A stretch of DNA of 39,111 nt, from positions 1-39,111 of the forward strand of contig VXOE01000230.1 in assembly GCA_009840225.1 (NCBI GenBank), in the 5' to 3' direction. Of the stretch, positions 1 through 13,108 are shown piece by piece. Made by a program: the position numbers and the translations under genes. How positions within the stretch are numbered: position 1 is the stretch's first letter; each line of letters opens with the position of its first letter. Source of the DNA: Caldilineaceae bacterium SB0662_bin_25. Its GTDB lineage: Bacteria; Chloroflexota; Anaerolineae; Caldilineales; Caldilineaceae. The notes below the pieces were generated by a model, which saw only the letters and a program-made list of their open reading frames with translations, did not search any database and was not told where the DNA came from.

Positions 1-451
1 CGACCGGGTGTCGATATTCGTAACAGGTGCCTATTCGAACGTGTCCAGCCAGACCACGTCCCGCCAGTCCCATCAGATCCCCTTACGTGCCGGCCTTGTG
101 CCTGCCCTCGCACCCTCCCCAACTGACGGACTCCACCGTACGGCCAGACATGGCTACTGCACTGCGTCCCGCCCAAAGACGGTAAACAACCCCAGCCACC
201 GTTGGCACTGACTCCCCGCCAGACTGTTCCCACCCCAAATGTGGGATGCACCCGCGCATAGTCAAGCCTTGCACGAGCGTTCCACAAGAGCATATGAGAG
301 TTTACGTGAGATTCGCAAGCGTTCTGAGAACGAACCGAGGTTTGCGTTCGTATGCAGCTTGGGAGGTGTCTGAAGATGCCCGGAGCTGACTGTCCAGCCG
401 CCGTCGCAGGCGCAGGAATGCCGTCACCGGCGAAAGACCAGGGGAAATAGA

Positions 452-481
452 AAGGGTGGAAGAGCCGGCTCTTCCACCCTT
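452..481 (-). terminator. rpoC transcription terminator, perfect 30-bp palindrome
   Basis: AAGGGTGGAAGAGCC|GGCTCTTCCACCCTT is a perfect 15+15 inverted repeat about 22 nt past the rpoC stop; on the minus strand it is followed by the pyrimidine-rich TTCTATTTCCCC. Confidence 0.85.
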
Positions 482-503
482 ATCTGTACAAACCACCTGG
501 CTC

Positions 504-5117
<4,614 letters not shown>

Positions 5118-5193
5118 TATGGCTCCTTTGCGTTTCGCCCGCCGTCAGGCGCACAGCAGATGCGGTCGGCGGCGGCCTCTGTTGGCGGCGCCC

Positions 5194-8100
5194 TTACTCG
5201 CTGCTGCGGCTCATTGGGCTGGGTACGTTCAGGCTGAAGCCGAGATGCGGCAGACGGTCCTCAACCTCATCTTTGCCGAGCTGTATCACCTCATTCTTTT
5301 CGTTTATGACCTCAATCGAAAGGGCCAGACTCTGTAACTCCTTCACCAGTACGCGGAAACTCTCCGGCACACCGGGGCTCTGAATCTCGTCGCCTTTTAC
5401 AATCGCTTCGTAGGTTTTCACCCGGCCTGTCGTGTCGTCCGACTTGATCGTCAGCATCTCCTGCAAGGTGTATGCCGCGCCGTACGCCTCCAGCGCCCAT
5501 ACTTCCATCTCGCCGAAACGCTGACCGCCAAACTGCGCCTTGCCGCCCAGCGGCTGCTGTGTGACCAGGCTATAAGGGCCCGTGCTGCGGGCGTGGACTT
5601 TATCCTCCACCAGGTGGTGCAACTTGAGCATCTGCGCGATCCCAACCGTTACATGTGCATCGTAGGCTTCGCCCGTCTTGCCATCGTAAAGCTTCTGCTT
5701 ACCGGTAGTCGGCAGCGGCCAGCCAATTTCATTCGAGTAGGCCTGTGCCGCCTTTTCAAACCTTTCGAGCAGCGCGGCGTCCAACTGTTCACCCGTCTCC
5801 AGGTACAACAGGATGGGATCGTCGGCAGTCTCCGTCAGGATTTCACCGTCCTGCTCGCAACCGTGATGGAGCATCCACTCCCGCAGGGAGACATAGCGGG
5901 CATACTGGTCCGAAACATCCGATCTGCTTTCCGGGACGACAAGCTCCGCTTCATACCCTCTATCCTTCAGCCATTCGGCCAGGGCGGCGCTGCGCGCGTA
6001 CTTGTCATCGAAAAACAGCGTTTCAGGGTCGTAGCCGCGCGGCTCCAGCCATTCCAGCAGATAGAGACGGCGGGCATCGTTGTCGTCCATCAGCGCATCG
6101 CTGTCGACTTCCTGGTCGCGAACGGACGCCCACGCCAGCTGGGTGATATCCTGCCAGGCCCGGTCGATCAGCCAGGCCCGCGCCAACTCGGACTCGATCT
6201 CGTCCTCCTGCGCGCCGTCGAAGACCGGTGTCTCCGCCATAAAGCCCAGGCGGTCGGCCGCCCATCCAAGATGGGTTTCCAGCACCTGCCCGATATTCAT
6301 GCGCCCGGGCACACCCAGCGGATTCAGAATAATGTCGATCGGTGTGCCGTCCTCCAGGAAGGGCATATCTTCCACCGGCACCACCCGGGAGATTACGCCC
6401 TTGTTGCCATGCCGGCCGGCCATCTTGTCACCTTCCGTCAGACGGCGGCGCTGCGCAATGCTGACGCGCACCATCATCTCCACCCCGGCGGGCATGTCCT
6501 GGTGATCTTCGCGCGTGAATACCTTGATATCCACCACCTTACCCCGCTCCCCGTGGGGAAGCCGTAAGGAACTATCCTTTACCTCACGCGCCTTCTCGCC
6601 GAAAATCGCCCGTAACAGCTTCTCCTCTGGCGTCAGTTCGGTCTCGCCCTTTGGCGTAATCTTCCCGACCAGAATGTCGCCGGCGGCAACCTCAGCGCCG
6701 ATGCGGATGATGCCGTCCTCATCCAGATGTCTCAGCGCATCCTCACCCACGTTGGGAATGTCTCGCGTGATCTCCTCCGGGCCGAGTTTCGTCTCTCTGG
6801 CTTCTATCTCGTGCTTCTCAATATGCACCGAGGTGTACTTGTCGTTTTCGACCAGCCGTTCGCTGACCAGGATTGCGTCTTCGTAGTTGCCGCCTTCCCA
6901 GCTCATGTAGGCCACGAGCACGTTCTGCCCCAAGGCCAGCTCGCCGTTCTGGGTCGACGAACTGTCTGCCAGCACCGTGCCGGCCTCCACCAGGTCTCCT
7001 TTCTGGATCGTCGGACGCTGATCGATGCAGGTGCTCTGATTGCTACGATTGTACTTGCGCAACGGGTAGGTGTGCTCGGTTCCGTCCTCCTCCTGAATGA
7101 CGATCTCCGTATTCACAACACGAACAGCCTCGCCCGCTTTGCGCGCAACGACGACCTGGCCCGAATCAACCGCAGCCTGCCACTCCATGCCGGTGCCGAC
7201 AATCGGCGCATCCGGCTGCACAAGGGGCACGGCCTGCCGCTGCATGTTGGAGCCCATCAGGGCGCGGTTGGTATCGTCATGCTCCAGGAAGGGAATCAAG
7301 GCCGCGGACACGCCAACGACCTGTTTGGGCGATACGTCCATATACTCGATGCGTTGCGGCTCTTCAAAGCGGAACTCCTCAGCCTGGCGTACGGAGGGCC
7401 GCCTGTTGAGAAAGTGGCCGGCCTTGTCCAGCGGTGTCGAGGCCTGAGCGATGGGTGAACGCTCTTCCGTATCTGCGTTCAGATAGATGACATCTTTACC
7501 TACGAAAGGCCTTACCCGCACCTCGTTCAGGCCTTCGACAGCGGCGATCTCTTCCGCCAGTTCCGCCGTCAGTTCAGCGCCTCGCTCCGCGATGATCTCC
7601 CCGCCGTCAGGGTCGCTGACATTTTCGGCCAGAACGCGCCCTGTTAACGCATCGACCTGATTCTCGACAGTATTGAACACGCGGCGGTAAGGCGTCTCGA
7701 TAAATCCAAAATCGTTGATGCGCCCGTAGGTGGCCAGGTAGCCGATCAGGCCGATATTGGGGCCTTCCGGCGTTTCAATCGGGCAGATGCGCCCATAGTG
7801 GCTGTAATGGACGTCGCGCACGTCGAACCCGGCCCGTTCCCGGCGCAGGCCGCCGGGGCCCAGCGCGCTCAGGCGGCGTTTGTGGGTCAACTCGGCCAGC
7901 GGGTTCGTCTGGTCCATGAACTGGCTCAACTGGCTGCTGCCGAAAAACTCGCGCGTGGCTGCCACAACCGGCCGGATGTTGATCAGGCTCAGCGGCGTCA
8001 CCTGCTCCGGCTCACGGATCGACATCCGCTCGCGCACGACGCGCTCCATGCGCAAGAGACCGATGCGCAGCTGGCTCTGGATCAGTTCACCCACCGTCTT

Positions 8101-9120
8101 GATGCGCCGGTTCCCCAGATGGTCGATATCATCAGGCAACTCGCGTCCGTTGTTGATGTCAATGATGCGGCGCACCACCGACACGATATCGTCGTTGGTC
8201 AGAATGCGCGTGGAGAGAGGCTCCGCCAGGCCCAACTTGCGGTTGAGTTTGTAACGGCCCACCCGCCCCAAATCATACCGACGGGATGTGAAGAGTAGGT
8301 TCTGCAGGAAATTACGCGCATTATCTAATGTTGCCGGATCGCCGGGCCGCAGCTTCTTGTAAAACTCCAGCAGCGCATCGTCGATCCCTTTCTGCCGGTC
8401 CTCGGTCGGATTGGCCGTCGGGTCCCGCTCCAGGGTTGCCTCGATGAACGGGTGGTCTTCATTGTCGTCGACATCGGAGAACAGCTCCCGGATCTCCTCA
8501 TCCGTGCCGAAGCCGATCGCCCGCAGCAGAATCGTGGCAGGCAACTTGCGTTTGCGATCGACCTTGACGCTGATGATATCCCGCTTACTCGTCTCGAACT
8601 CCAGCCACGCGCCCCGCAGGGGGATCAGTTTGGTGCCGGTCAGATCCCTACCCGTGCTGCGGTCCTCTTCGATAGTGAAGTAGACGCCCGGCGAACGAAT
8701 TAACTGACTGACCACGACCCGCTCACTGCCATTGACAATAAAAGTGCCGGAGTCGGTCATCAGCGGGAAGTCACCCATAAAGACTTCCTGCTCGCTGATC
8801 TCGCCCGTGTCGTTATTGACGAGCCTTACCTCGACCCACAGCGGCGCGGAATAGGTGATGTCCCGTACCCGGCATGCCTCCTCTGAGTGTTTGGCGTCAT
8901 CGAAGCGGAAATTGCCGAAATGCAGTTCAAGATGCTTGTTGAAACTGACGATTGGCGAAATTTCCTCAAAAAGCTCCTTCAGGCCCTGGGTGCGGAACCA
9001 TTCAAAGCTCTGAAGCTGAATCTCGATGAGCCGGGGCAGTTCGATCAGATTGGAAGTTCGTGAATACGACTTCCTATGCGTCCTGGCGCCAACACCGTTT
9101 CCAACGGCAGAATCAATCAT
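5194..9120 (-). CDS. rpoB: DNA-directed RNA polymerase subunit beta
   Basis: Conserved blocks [56 protein letters not shown]. The ORF opens at 9171, but an AAAGGAG SD sits about 10 nt before ATG 9120 (MIDSAVGNG...), which is the preferred start. Confidence 0.97.
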   Translation of the reverse strand: MIDSAVGNGVGARTHRKSYSRTSNLIELPRLIEIQLQSFEWFRTQGLKELFEEISPIVSFNKHLELHFGNFRFDDAKHSEEACRVRDITYSAPLWVEVRLVNNDTGEISEQEVFMGDFPLMTDSGTFIVNGSERVVVSQLIRSPGVYFTIEEDRSTGRDLTGTKLIPLRGAWLEFETSKRDIISVKVDRKRKLPATILLRAIGFGTDEEIRELFSDVDDNEDHPFIEATLERDPTANPTEDRQKGIDDALLEFYKKLRPGDPATLDNARNFLQNLLFTSRRYDLGRVGRYKLNRKLGLAEPLSTRILTNDDIVSVVRRIIDINNGRELPDDIDHLGNRRIKTVGELIQSQLRIGLLRMERVVRERMSIREPEQVTPLSLINIRPVVAATREFFGSSQLSQFMDQTNPLAELTHKRRLSALGPGGLRRERAGFDVRDVHYSHYGRICPIETPEGPNIGLIGYLATYGRINDFGFIETPYRRVFNTVENQVDALTGRVLAENVSDPDGGEIIAERGAELTAELAEEIAAVEGLNEVRVRPFVGKDVIYLNADTEERSPIAQASTPLDKAGHFLNRRPSVRQAEEFRFEEPQRIEYMDVSPKQVVGVSAALIPFLEHDDTNRALMGSNMQRQAVPLVQPDAPIVGTGMEWQAAVDSGQVVVARKAGEAVRVVNTEIVIQEEDGTEHTYPLRKYNRSNQSTCIDQRPTIQKGDLVEAGTVLADSSSTQNGELALGQNVLVAYMSWEGGNYEDAILVSERLVENDKYTSVHIEKHEIEARETKLGPEEITRDIPNVGEDALRHLDEDGIIRIGAEVAAGDILVGKITPKGETELTPEEKLLRAIFGEKAREVKDSSLRLPHGERGKVVDIKVFTREDHQDMPAGVEMMVRVSIAQRRRLTEGDKMAGRHGNKGVISRVVPVEDMPFLEDGTPIDIILNPLGVPGRMNIGQVLETHLGWAADRLGFMAETPVFDGAQEDEIESELARAWLIDRAWQDITQLAWASVRDQEVDSDALMDDNDARRLYLLEWLEPRGYDPETLFFDDKYARSAALAEWLKDRGYEAELVVPESRSDVSDQYARYVSLREWMLHHGCEQDGEILTETADDPILLYLETGEQLDAALLERFEKAAQAYSNEIGWPLPTTGKQKLYDGKTGEAYDAHVTVGIAQMLKLHHLVEDKVHARSTGPYSLVTQQPLGGKAQFGGQRFGEMEVWALEAYGAAYTLQEMLTIKSDDTTGRVKTYEAIVKGDEIQSPGVPESFRVLVKELQSLALSIEVINEKNEVIQLGKDEVEDRLPHLGFSLNVPSPMSRSSE

Positions 9121-9272
9121 ATAGCGCATGCTCCTTTGCTGTACACAGTCGCCGGTCTTGCAAGCCTGCACGAATAACGGTCAATCCGGACGGGACTTCA
9201 GAAAGTTGAATGGGGATGGAATCTCCTCTTGTGGCCGAACGCACAGGCGTCCGGGCAGTTCGCCGGCTGCCA

Positions 9273-9332
9273 AGTGCGCAGCAATATATTCATCCGCCGC
9301 GTAGTGCGCAGCGAATTATCCGCCCGCCGCGA
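9273..9332. repeat. Tandem 2 x 30-bp repeat in rpoB leader
   Basis: AGTGCGCAGCAATATATTCATCCGCCGCGT followed directly by AGTGCGCAGCGAATTATCCGCCCGCCGCGA, about 23/30 identical. Confidence 0.7.
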
Positions 9333-9365
9333 ACATCGGCGGACTTTACGCCAAATCTATTCACC

Positions 9366-9397
9366 CTGGTACCGTCCCCCTCTGGTACTGACCCCCT
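9366..9397. repeat. Tandem 2 x 16-bp repeat in rpoB leader
   Basis: CTGGTACCGTCCCCCT followed by CTGGTACTGACCCCCT, 14/16 identical. Confidence 0.7.
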
Positions 9398-9459
9398 TTG
9401 TGCAAGGCCCAAAAGCGGCAAACGGAACCGAGCCAATCAGTAGTTACTCTGAACTTCAA

Positions 9460-9488
9460 AGTATAAAGCATATGCTGCACCCTGTCAA
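9460..9488 (-). promoter_or_regulatory. Candidate sigma70 promoter for rpoBC
   Basis: Minus strand TTGACA (9488-9483), 17-nt spacer, TATACT (9465-9460); predicted leader of about 330 nt to rpoB. Confidence 0.7.
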
Positions 9489-9714
9489 AATTTTGATGTT
9501 GATGGAACCATTCCAGTTCTGAGGTCAGTCGGATTGACCGACTTCGCAGGCTGGTCTTTCGCCCCACCTCGAATGCCGTCAGGAACGCCCATTTTTGTGC
9601 AGAGTCACTCACTTCGAACCTCACCCATGCCTAAATCTTTAATCCGGTTTCGTGACTACTCAGCCATAGTCAGCCCGCGATCCGATCCGCGGCAGAGGAA
9701 ACACACACTCTCTC

Positions 9715-9795
9715 CTCACTACTCTTCAACTCTCTGCTCGCCTTTTGGGGCGGCCGGGCCTTCGGCCCTCCCTTGTGCAGGGGCAGAGCCCTTGA
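9715..9795. repeat. Dispersed two-hairpin element, copy 1
   Basis: CTCACTACTCTTCAACTCTCTGCTCGCCTTTTGGGGCGGCCGGGCCTTCGGCCCTCCCTTGTGCAGGGGCAGAGCCC aligns with 39038-39111. Confidence 0.8.
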
Positions 9796-10307
9796 AACGC
9801 CCCGCCCTGGCTGGACCACCATCGTGGACAGTTGGACCCGCTGATCCCACCCGCCGGCGCACGCCGACCGACTCCTCAGTCACCTCTGAGACTCGCCGTT
9901 CTTCCTGCAGTGCCTCCGTCCTCTCATTCGCTTTCAACGCACGCGAAACCGACCGGATATGAATGCCTGGCTATTTACATACGATATACCTACGAAAGTT
10001 TAGGCCCTGTTCGCCAACCTCGTGAACCGGCACACAGAACCGATCCTGAAATCGCCGCGCGCCGCTTTCAGATCGCCTCAAAAAATCTCTTGCTTTCAGC
10101 AAGCCGTTTGCCGCCCCGCCGAACGGCAGAATCACGCCCCCACCAGATAACAATTGGGCGGAGAAGACGCCGCGTGGCGGACCGGAACGCCTGCGCGCGA
10201 CGACAAAACAGAACCTGCGAAAACAACGAAATTTCAACATTCGGATGCTCCGCTTTTCGCAGGAAAAGCAACGCTCAGCCGCCTTTCGGGTTGGTCCGTA
10301 CCCGTTT

Positions 10308-10334
10308 TTGTCAGAAAACGTTTTGTGCTATCGT
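10308..10334 (+). promoter_or_regulatory. Candidate dcw (mraZ) promoter with extended -10
   Basis: TTGTCA (10308-10313), 15 nt, TGC-TATCGT (-10 at 10329-10334). Confidence 0.45.
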
Positions 10335-10342
10335 TTTTGCTA

Positions 10343-10367
10343 GGGGAGAATATGGGAGAAAGTGGGG
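10343..10367 (+). promoter_or_regulatory. Three MraZ-box operator
   Basis: GGGGA-N5-TGGGA-N5-TGGGG, exact 10-bp period, upstream of mraZ; matches the TGGGN-N5 box arrangement known for MraZ. Confidence 0.7.
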
Positions 10368-10525
10368 CGCTGTCCCTACATCCCGAAGTAATCTCGGATC
10401 GAGCGCTCGGCCACCCGTTCGCCGCCGAAATAGACTTCGATACTCCCTGACACAATCGTTGAAGCGAGATGTTCGATGCGCCCCGGCTCGAACGCGATGC
10501 GCAAAGGGCAACTACTCTTAAGACT

Positions 10526-10951
10526 ATGTTTCTCGGCGAGTTCAGTCACAATCTGGACAGCAAAGGGCGGGTCACGATTCCTGCCAAGTTCCGTCACCGG
10601 CTCATGCCCGGTCTCGTGGTGACGCGCAACCCCACCGGCGGCTGCCTCATGGCGATGCCGCTCGACGAATGGCAGAATGTCGCCGCCCGAGTCAGCGCCC
10701 TGCCACTGATAGACAAGCGTACAGCGCAACTGCGCCGGGCACTTTTCAGCGCCGCCGAGGACCTGAAACCCGACCGTCAGGGGCGCATCCTGATCAGCCA
10801 GCGCCTGCGCGAGTTCGCCGGAATCGAGAACGGAATCATTATCGCCGGGATGAATACCTATATCGAACTCTGGGACCCGGCCCAGTGGGAGGAGCAGTTG
10901 CTCACGCCTACGCAGCTCGGAGAGGATCTCTTCGCCGCCCTGGGAGTCTGA
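10526..10951 (+). CDS. mraZ: Transcriptional regulator MraZ
   Basis: MFLGEFSHNLDSKGRVTIPAKFRHRL start; AbrB-like/MraZ family; the ORF extends upstream to 10469 but conserved MraZ starts at 10526. Confidence 0.95.
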   Translation: MFLGEFSHNLDSKGRVTIPAKFRHRLMPGLVVTRNPTGGCLMAMPLDEWQNVAARVSALPLIDKRTAQLRRALFSAAEDLKPDRQGRILISQRLREFAGIENGIIIAGMNTYIELWDPAQWEEQLLTPTQLGEDLFAALGV

Positions 10952-10988
10952 ACCATTCCCGGGCTCTTGCCAAGGCGCGGCAGATGGG

Positions 10989-12038
10989 ATGGCAGAAGGC
11001 CCCACCCTACCGCGCCGACCCGCGACCGACATGCAAGGCGCCCCCTTTGAACCGGACGGACTCCATCACGTCCCCGTTCTGGCGGATGAAGTGCTGACCG
11101 GCCTGAACGTCCAACCAGGCGGGCGTTTCATAGACGGCACTTTGGGCGGCGGCGGCCATACCCAGCTCCTGTTGCATCAGACGCGCCGCATCCAACCAGA
11201 GACGCCTCAGGATGCCCGTGCAGATGGGGTCGCCGGTGGGCAAGTACTGGGGCTGGACGTTGACCCCGCAGCCATCCGCCGCGTTCGCAAGCGCTTCTCC
11301 GGCGAAATCAGCGCCGGCAGACTGAGCGTGGCCCAGGCGCCGTTCGATCAGATCGAACGAATCGCCCGTCAGCATGGCTTTACAGGCGTTGACGGCATTC
11401 TGCTTGATCTGGGTCTCAGCAGCTTTCAACTGGATACGCCGGCCCGGGGCTTTGCTTTCCGGCAGGACGGTCCGCTTGATATGCGCTTCGACCCCTCTAC
11501 CGGGTTCAGTGCTGCCGAATTGATCAACAACAGCAGTTGGGAGGAGATCGCCGACATCCTCTACCAATACGGAGAGGAACGACACAGTCGCTCGATAGCG
11601 CGTGCCATTGTAGCCAGTCGCCCGGTTTCAACCACCGCCGAACTGGCAAACGTCGTACGCAGGACAGTGCGCTCGCGCGGCAGAAAGAAGATCCATCCGG
11701 CCACGAGGACCTTTCAGGCGCTGCGCATCGCTGTCAACGACGAGCTGGGACAACTGGCGCGAGCCATGATGCAGATACCCGCACTTTTGCGGCCCGGCGG
11801 ACGCGTTGCCATTATCGCCTTTCACAGCCTGGAGGACCGGCTGGTCAAGGAGTGGATGCGTGACAACGCCAGGAAATTCAAGCCCGACCCGACCTTGCCG
11901 GCCGGAGGGCAGGAGCAGATTCCCATTCTGGCGCTATGCAACAGGAAGCCGATTGTGCCGGCAGCCGCTGAAGTCGACGAAAACCCCCGCAGTCGTTCGG
12001 CCAAGCTGCGTATCGCTGAAAAGCTACCTGAGCAGTAG
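10989..12038 (+). CDS. rsmH: 16S rRNA (cytosine1402-N4)-methyltransferase
   Basis: HHVPVLADEVL, DGTLGGGGHT, DGILLDLGLSSFQLD, AFHSLEDRLVK; start may be 11031. Confidence 0.95.
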   Translation: MAEGPTLPRRPATDMQGAPFEPDGLHHVPVLADEVLTGLNVQPGGRFIDGTLGGGGHTQLLLHQTRRIQPETPQDARADGVAGGQVLGLDVDPAAIRRVRKRFSGEISAGRLSVAQAPFDQIERIARQHGFTGVDGILLDLGLSSFQLDTPARGFAFRQDGPLDMRFDPSTGFSAAELINNSSWEEIADILYQYGEERHSRSIARAIVASRPVSTTAELANVVRRTVRSRGRKKIHPATRTFQALRIAVNDELGQLARAMMQIPALLRPGGRVAIIAFHSLEDRLVKEWMRDNARKFKPDPTLPAGGQEQIPILALCNRKPIVPAAAEVDENPRSRSAKLRIAEKLPEQ

Positions 12039-12105
12039 TTGATCTGTATGCCCGTGTGTCCGTTGTGCATGTCTCTATAGAGATTGTTTCTGCAGGATAA
12101 AGCAA

Positions 12106-12990
12106 TTGTCAACACCGACCATAAACCTGCATCGCGCCGGGCGCCCTTCGCAGCCGCGGGCGCAGCGAAGCAGTGACGAGCAGGTTTGGCACCCAGTCGA
12201 CCAGGGAGGGCCGAGGGAAGAAGGAGACTGGGACCCAAACAGCATGCAATCATCCAATCTGTCCCGTTTTCGAGTTCTGCGCGGCCTGGTGTGGCTCGAT
12301 GATATCGTTCCCTTGCCGCAAACGCTGAGAGGATATCTCTTTTTTGTGCTGGCCCTGACCGTCGTCTGCGGATTGGCCGTTGTTCAGGTCTGGACCTCGC
12401 TTCGGATTACACAGGCCCGCGCCGAGCTGGAGGCGCTCAACGTTCAGTACAGCCTCATCGAGCAGAAGAATGCTGAGCTACTGTGGCAAATCGGTCAGCG
12501 CACAACTCTCGAACACGTCCAGCTGCGCGCGGCTCAACTTGACTTTCGTCCCGCGCTGCAACGCCATTACGTCCCGAATCCGTATAGCCTGAGCGCCGCC
12601 CCTGTACTTTCCGCTGGTGCCACCGGTTCGGGCGGCGACCGGCAGCTGTATCAGCAGGCAGAGAGCGCCCACGCCATTGATCAACCGTCCACAGAGGCAG
12701 GGGAACAGACAGCGTTATCTGCCACCGCCGCAGGGAGCCTGGAGGCAACGCAAGAGCGTCAAGCCCCCCGTACGACGTCCCCCGTTAATGCCCAGACGGG
12801 TCTACCCGCTGCGGACGAGCCGTCCTTCTGGTCAGTGACCGAACGACTCCCCGTATCTGAGTTCGAGAAGTATCTGTCCGGTTGGCAACAACAGATCAAC
12901 GAAAGCTGGCAGTCTGTCCGTGAATGGAGCGACCCGCTGCTTGAACGGGCCGGCGATTTCTTCCTGGGCCAGTTGAGACAGCCCAGATAA
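12106..12990 (+). CDS. ftsL: FtsL-like divisome membrane protein (TTG start)
   Basis: Position between rsmH and ftsI; one TM (TLRGYLFFVLALTVVCGLAVVQVW) followed by a short coiled coil and a long tail. Confidence 0.65.
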   Translation: MSTPTINLHRAGRPSQPRAQRSSDEQVWHPVDQGGPREEGDWDPNSMQSSNLSRFRVLRGLVWLDDIVPLPQTLRGYLFFVLALTVVCGLAVVQVWTSLRITQARAELEALNVQYSLIEQKNAELLWQIGQRTTLEHVQLRAAQLDFRPALQRHYVPNPYSLSAAPVLSAGATGSGGDRQLYQQAESAHAIDQPSTEAGEQTALSATAAGSLEATQERQAPRTTSPVNAQTGLPAADEPSFWSVTERLPVSEFEKYLSGWQQQINESWQSVREWSDPLLERAGDFFLGQLRQPR

Positions 12991-13016
12991 TTGCCGGCGC
13001 CCGTCTCGCTGCCCCT

Positions 13017-13060
13017 TTCGTCGCCGCCAAGTGCCCGAATGTGGGGTCGGCGGCGACGAA
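13017..13060. repeat. Inverted repeat / hairpin between ftsL-like gene and ftsI
   Basis: TTCGTCGCCGCC - 20 nt - GGCGGCGACGAA, perfect 12-bp arms; positions 13023-13057 resemble 16856-16890. Confidence 0.8.
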
Positions 13061-13108
13061 TGTTTGTGGCCCGAGCGTCGTGGCCACCATAGTCTTGGAG
13101 TTTTCCGC

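Noticed and set aside
8-496. Small ORFs downstream of rpoC
   Set aside because: Low-complexity translations without recognisable family; the region contains the rpoC terminator and is probably noncoding.
9534-9962. Short ORFs in the rpoB-mraZ intergenic region
   Set aside because: Overlap the dispersed repeat and lack domain-like sequence or convincing SD sites.
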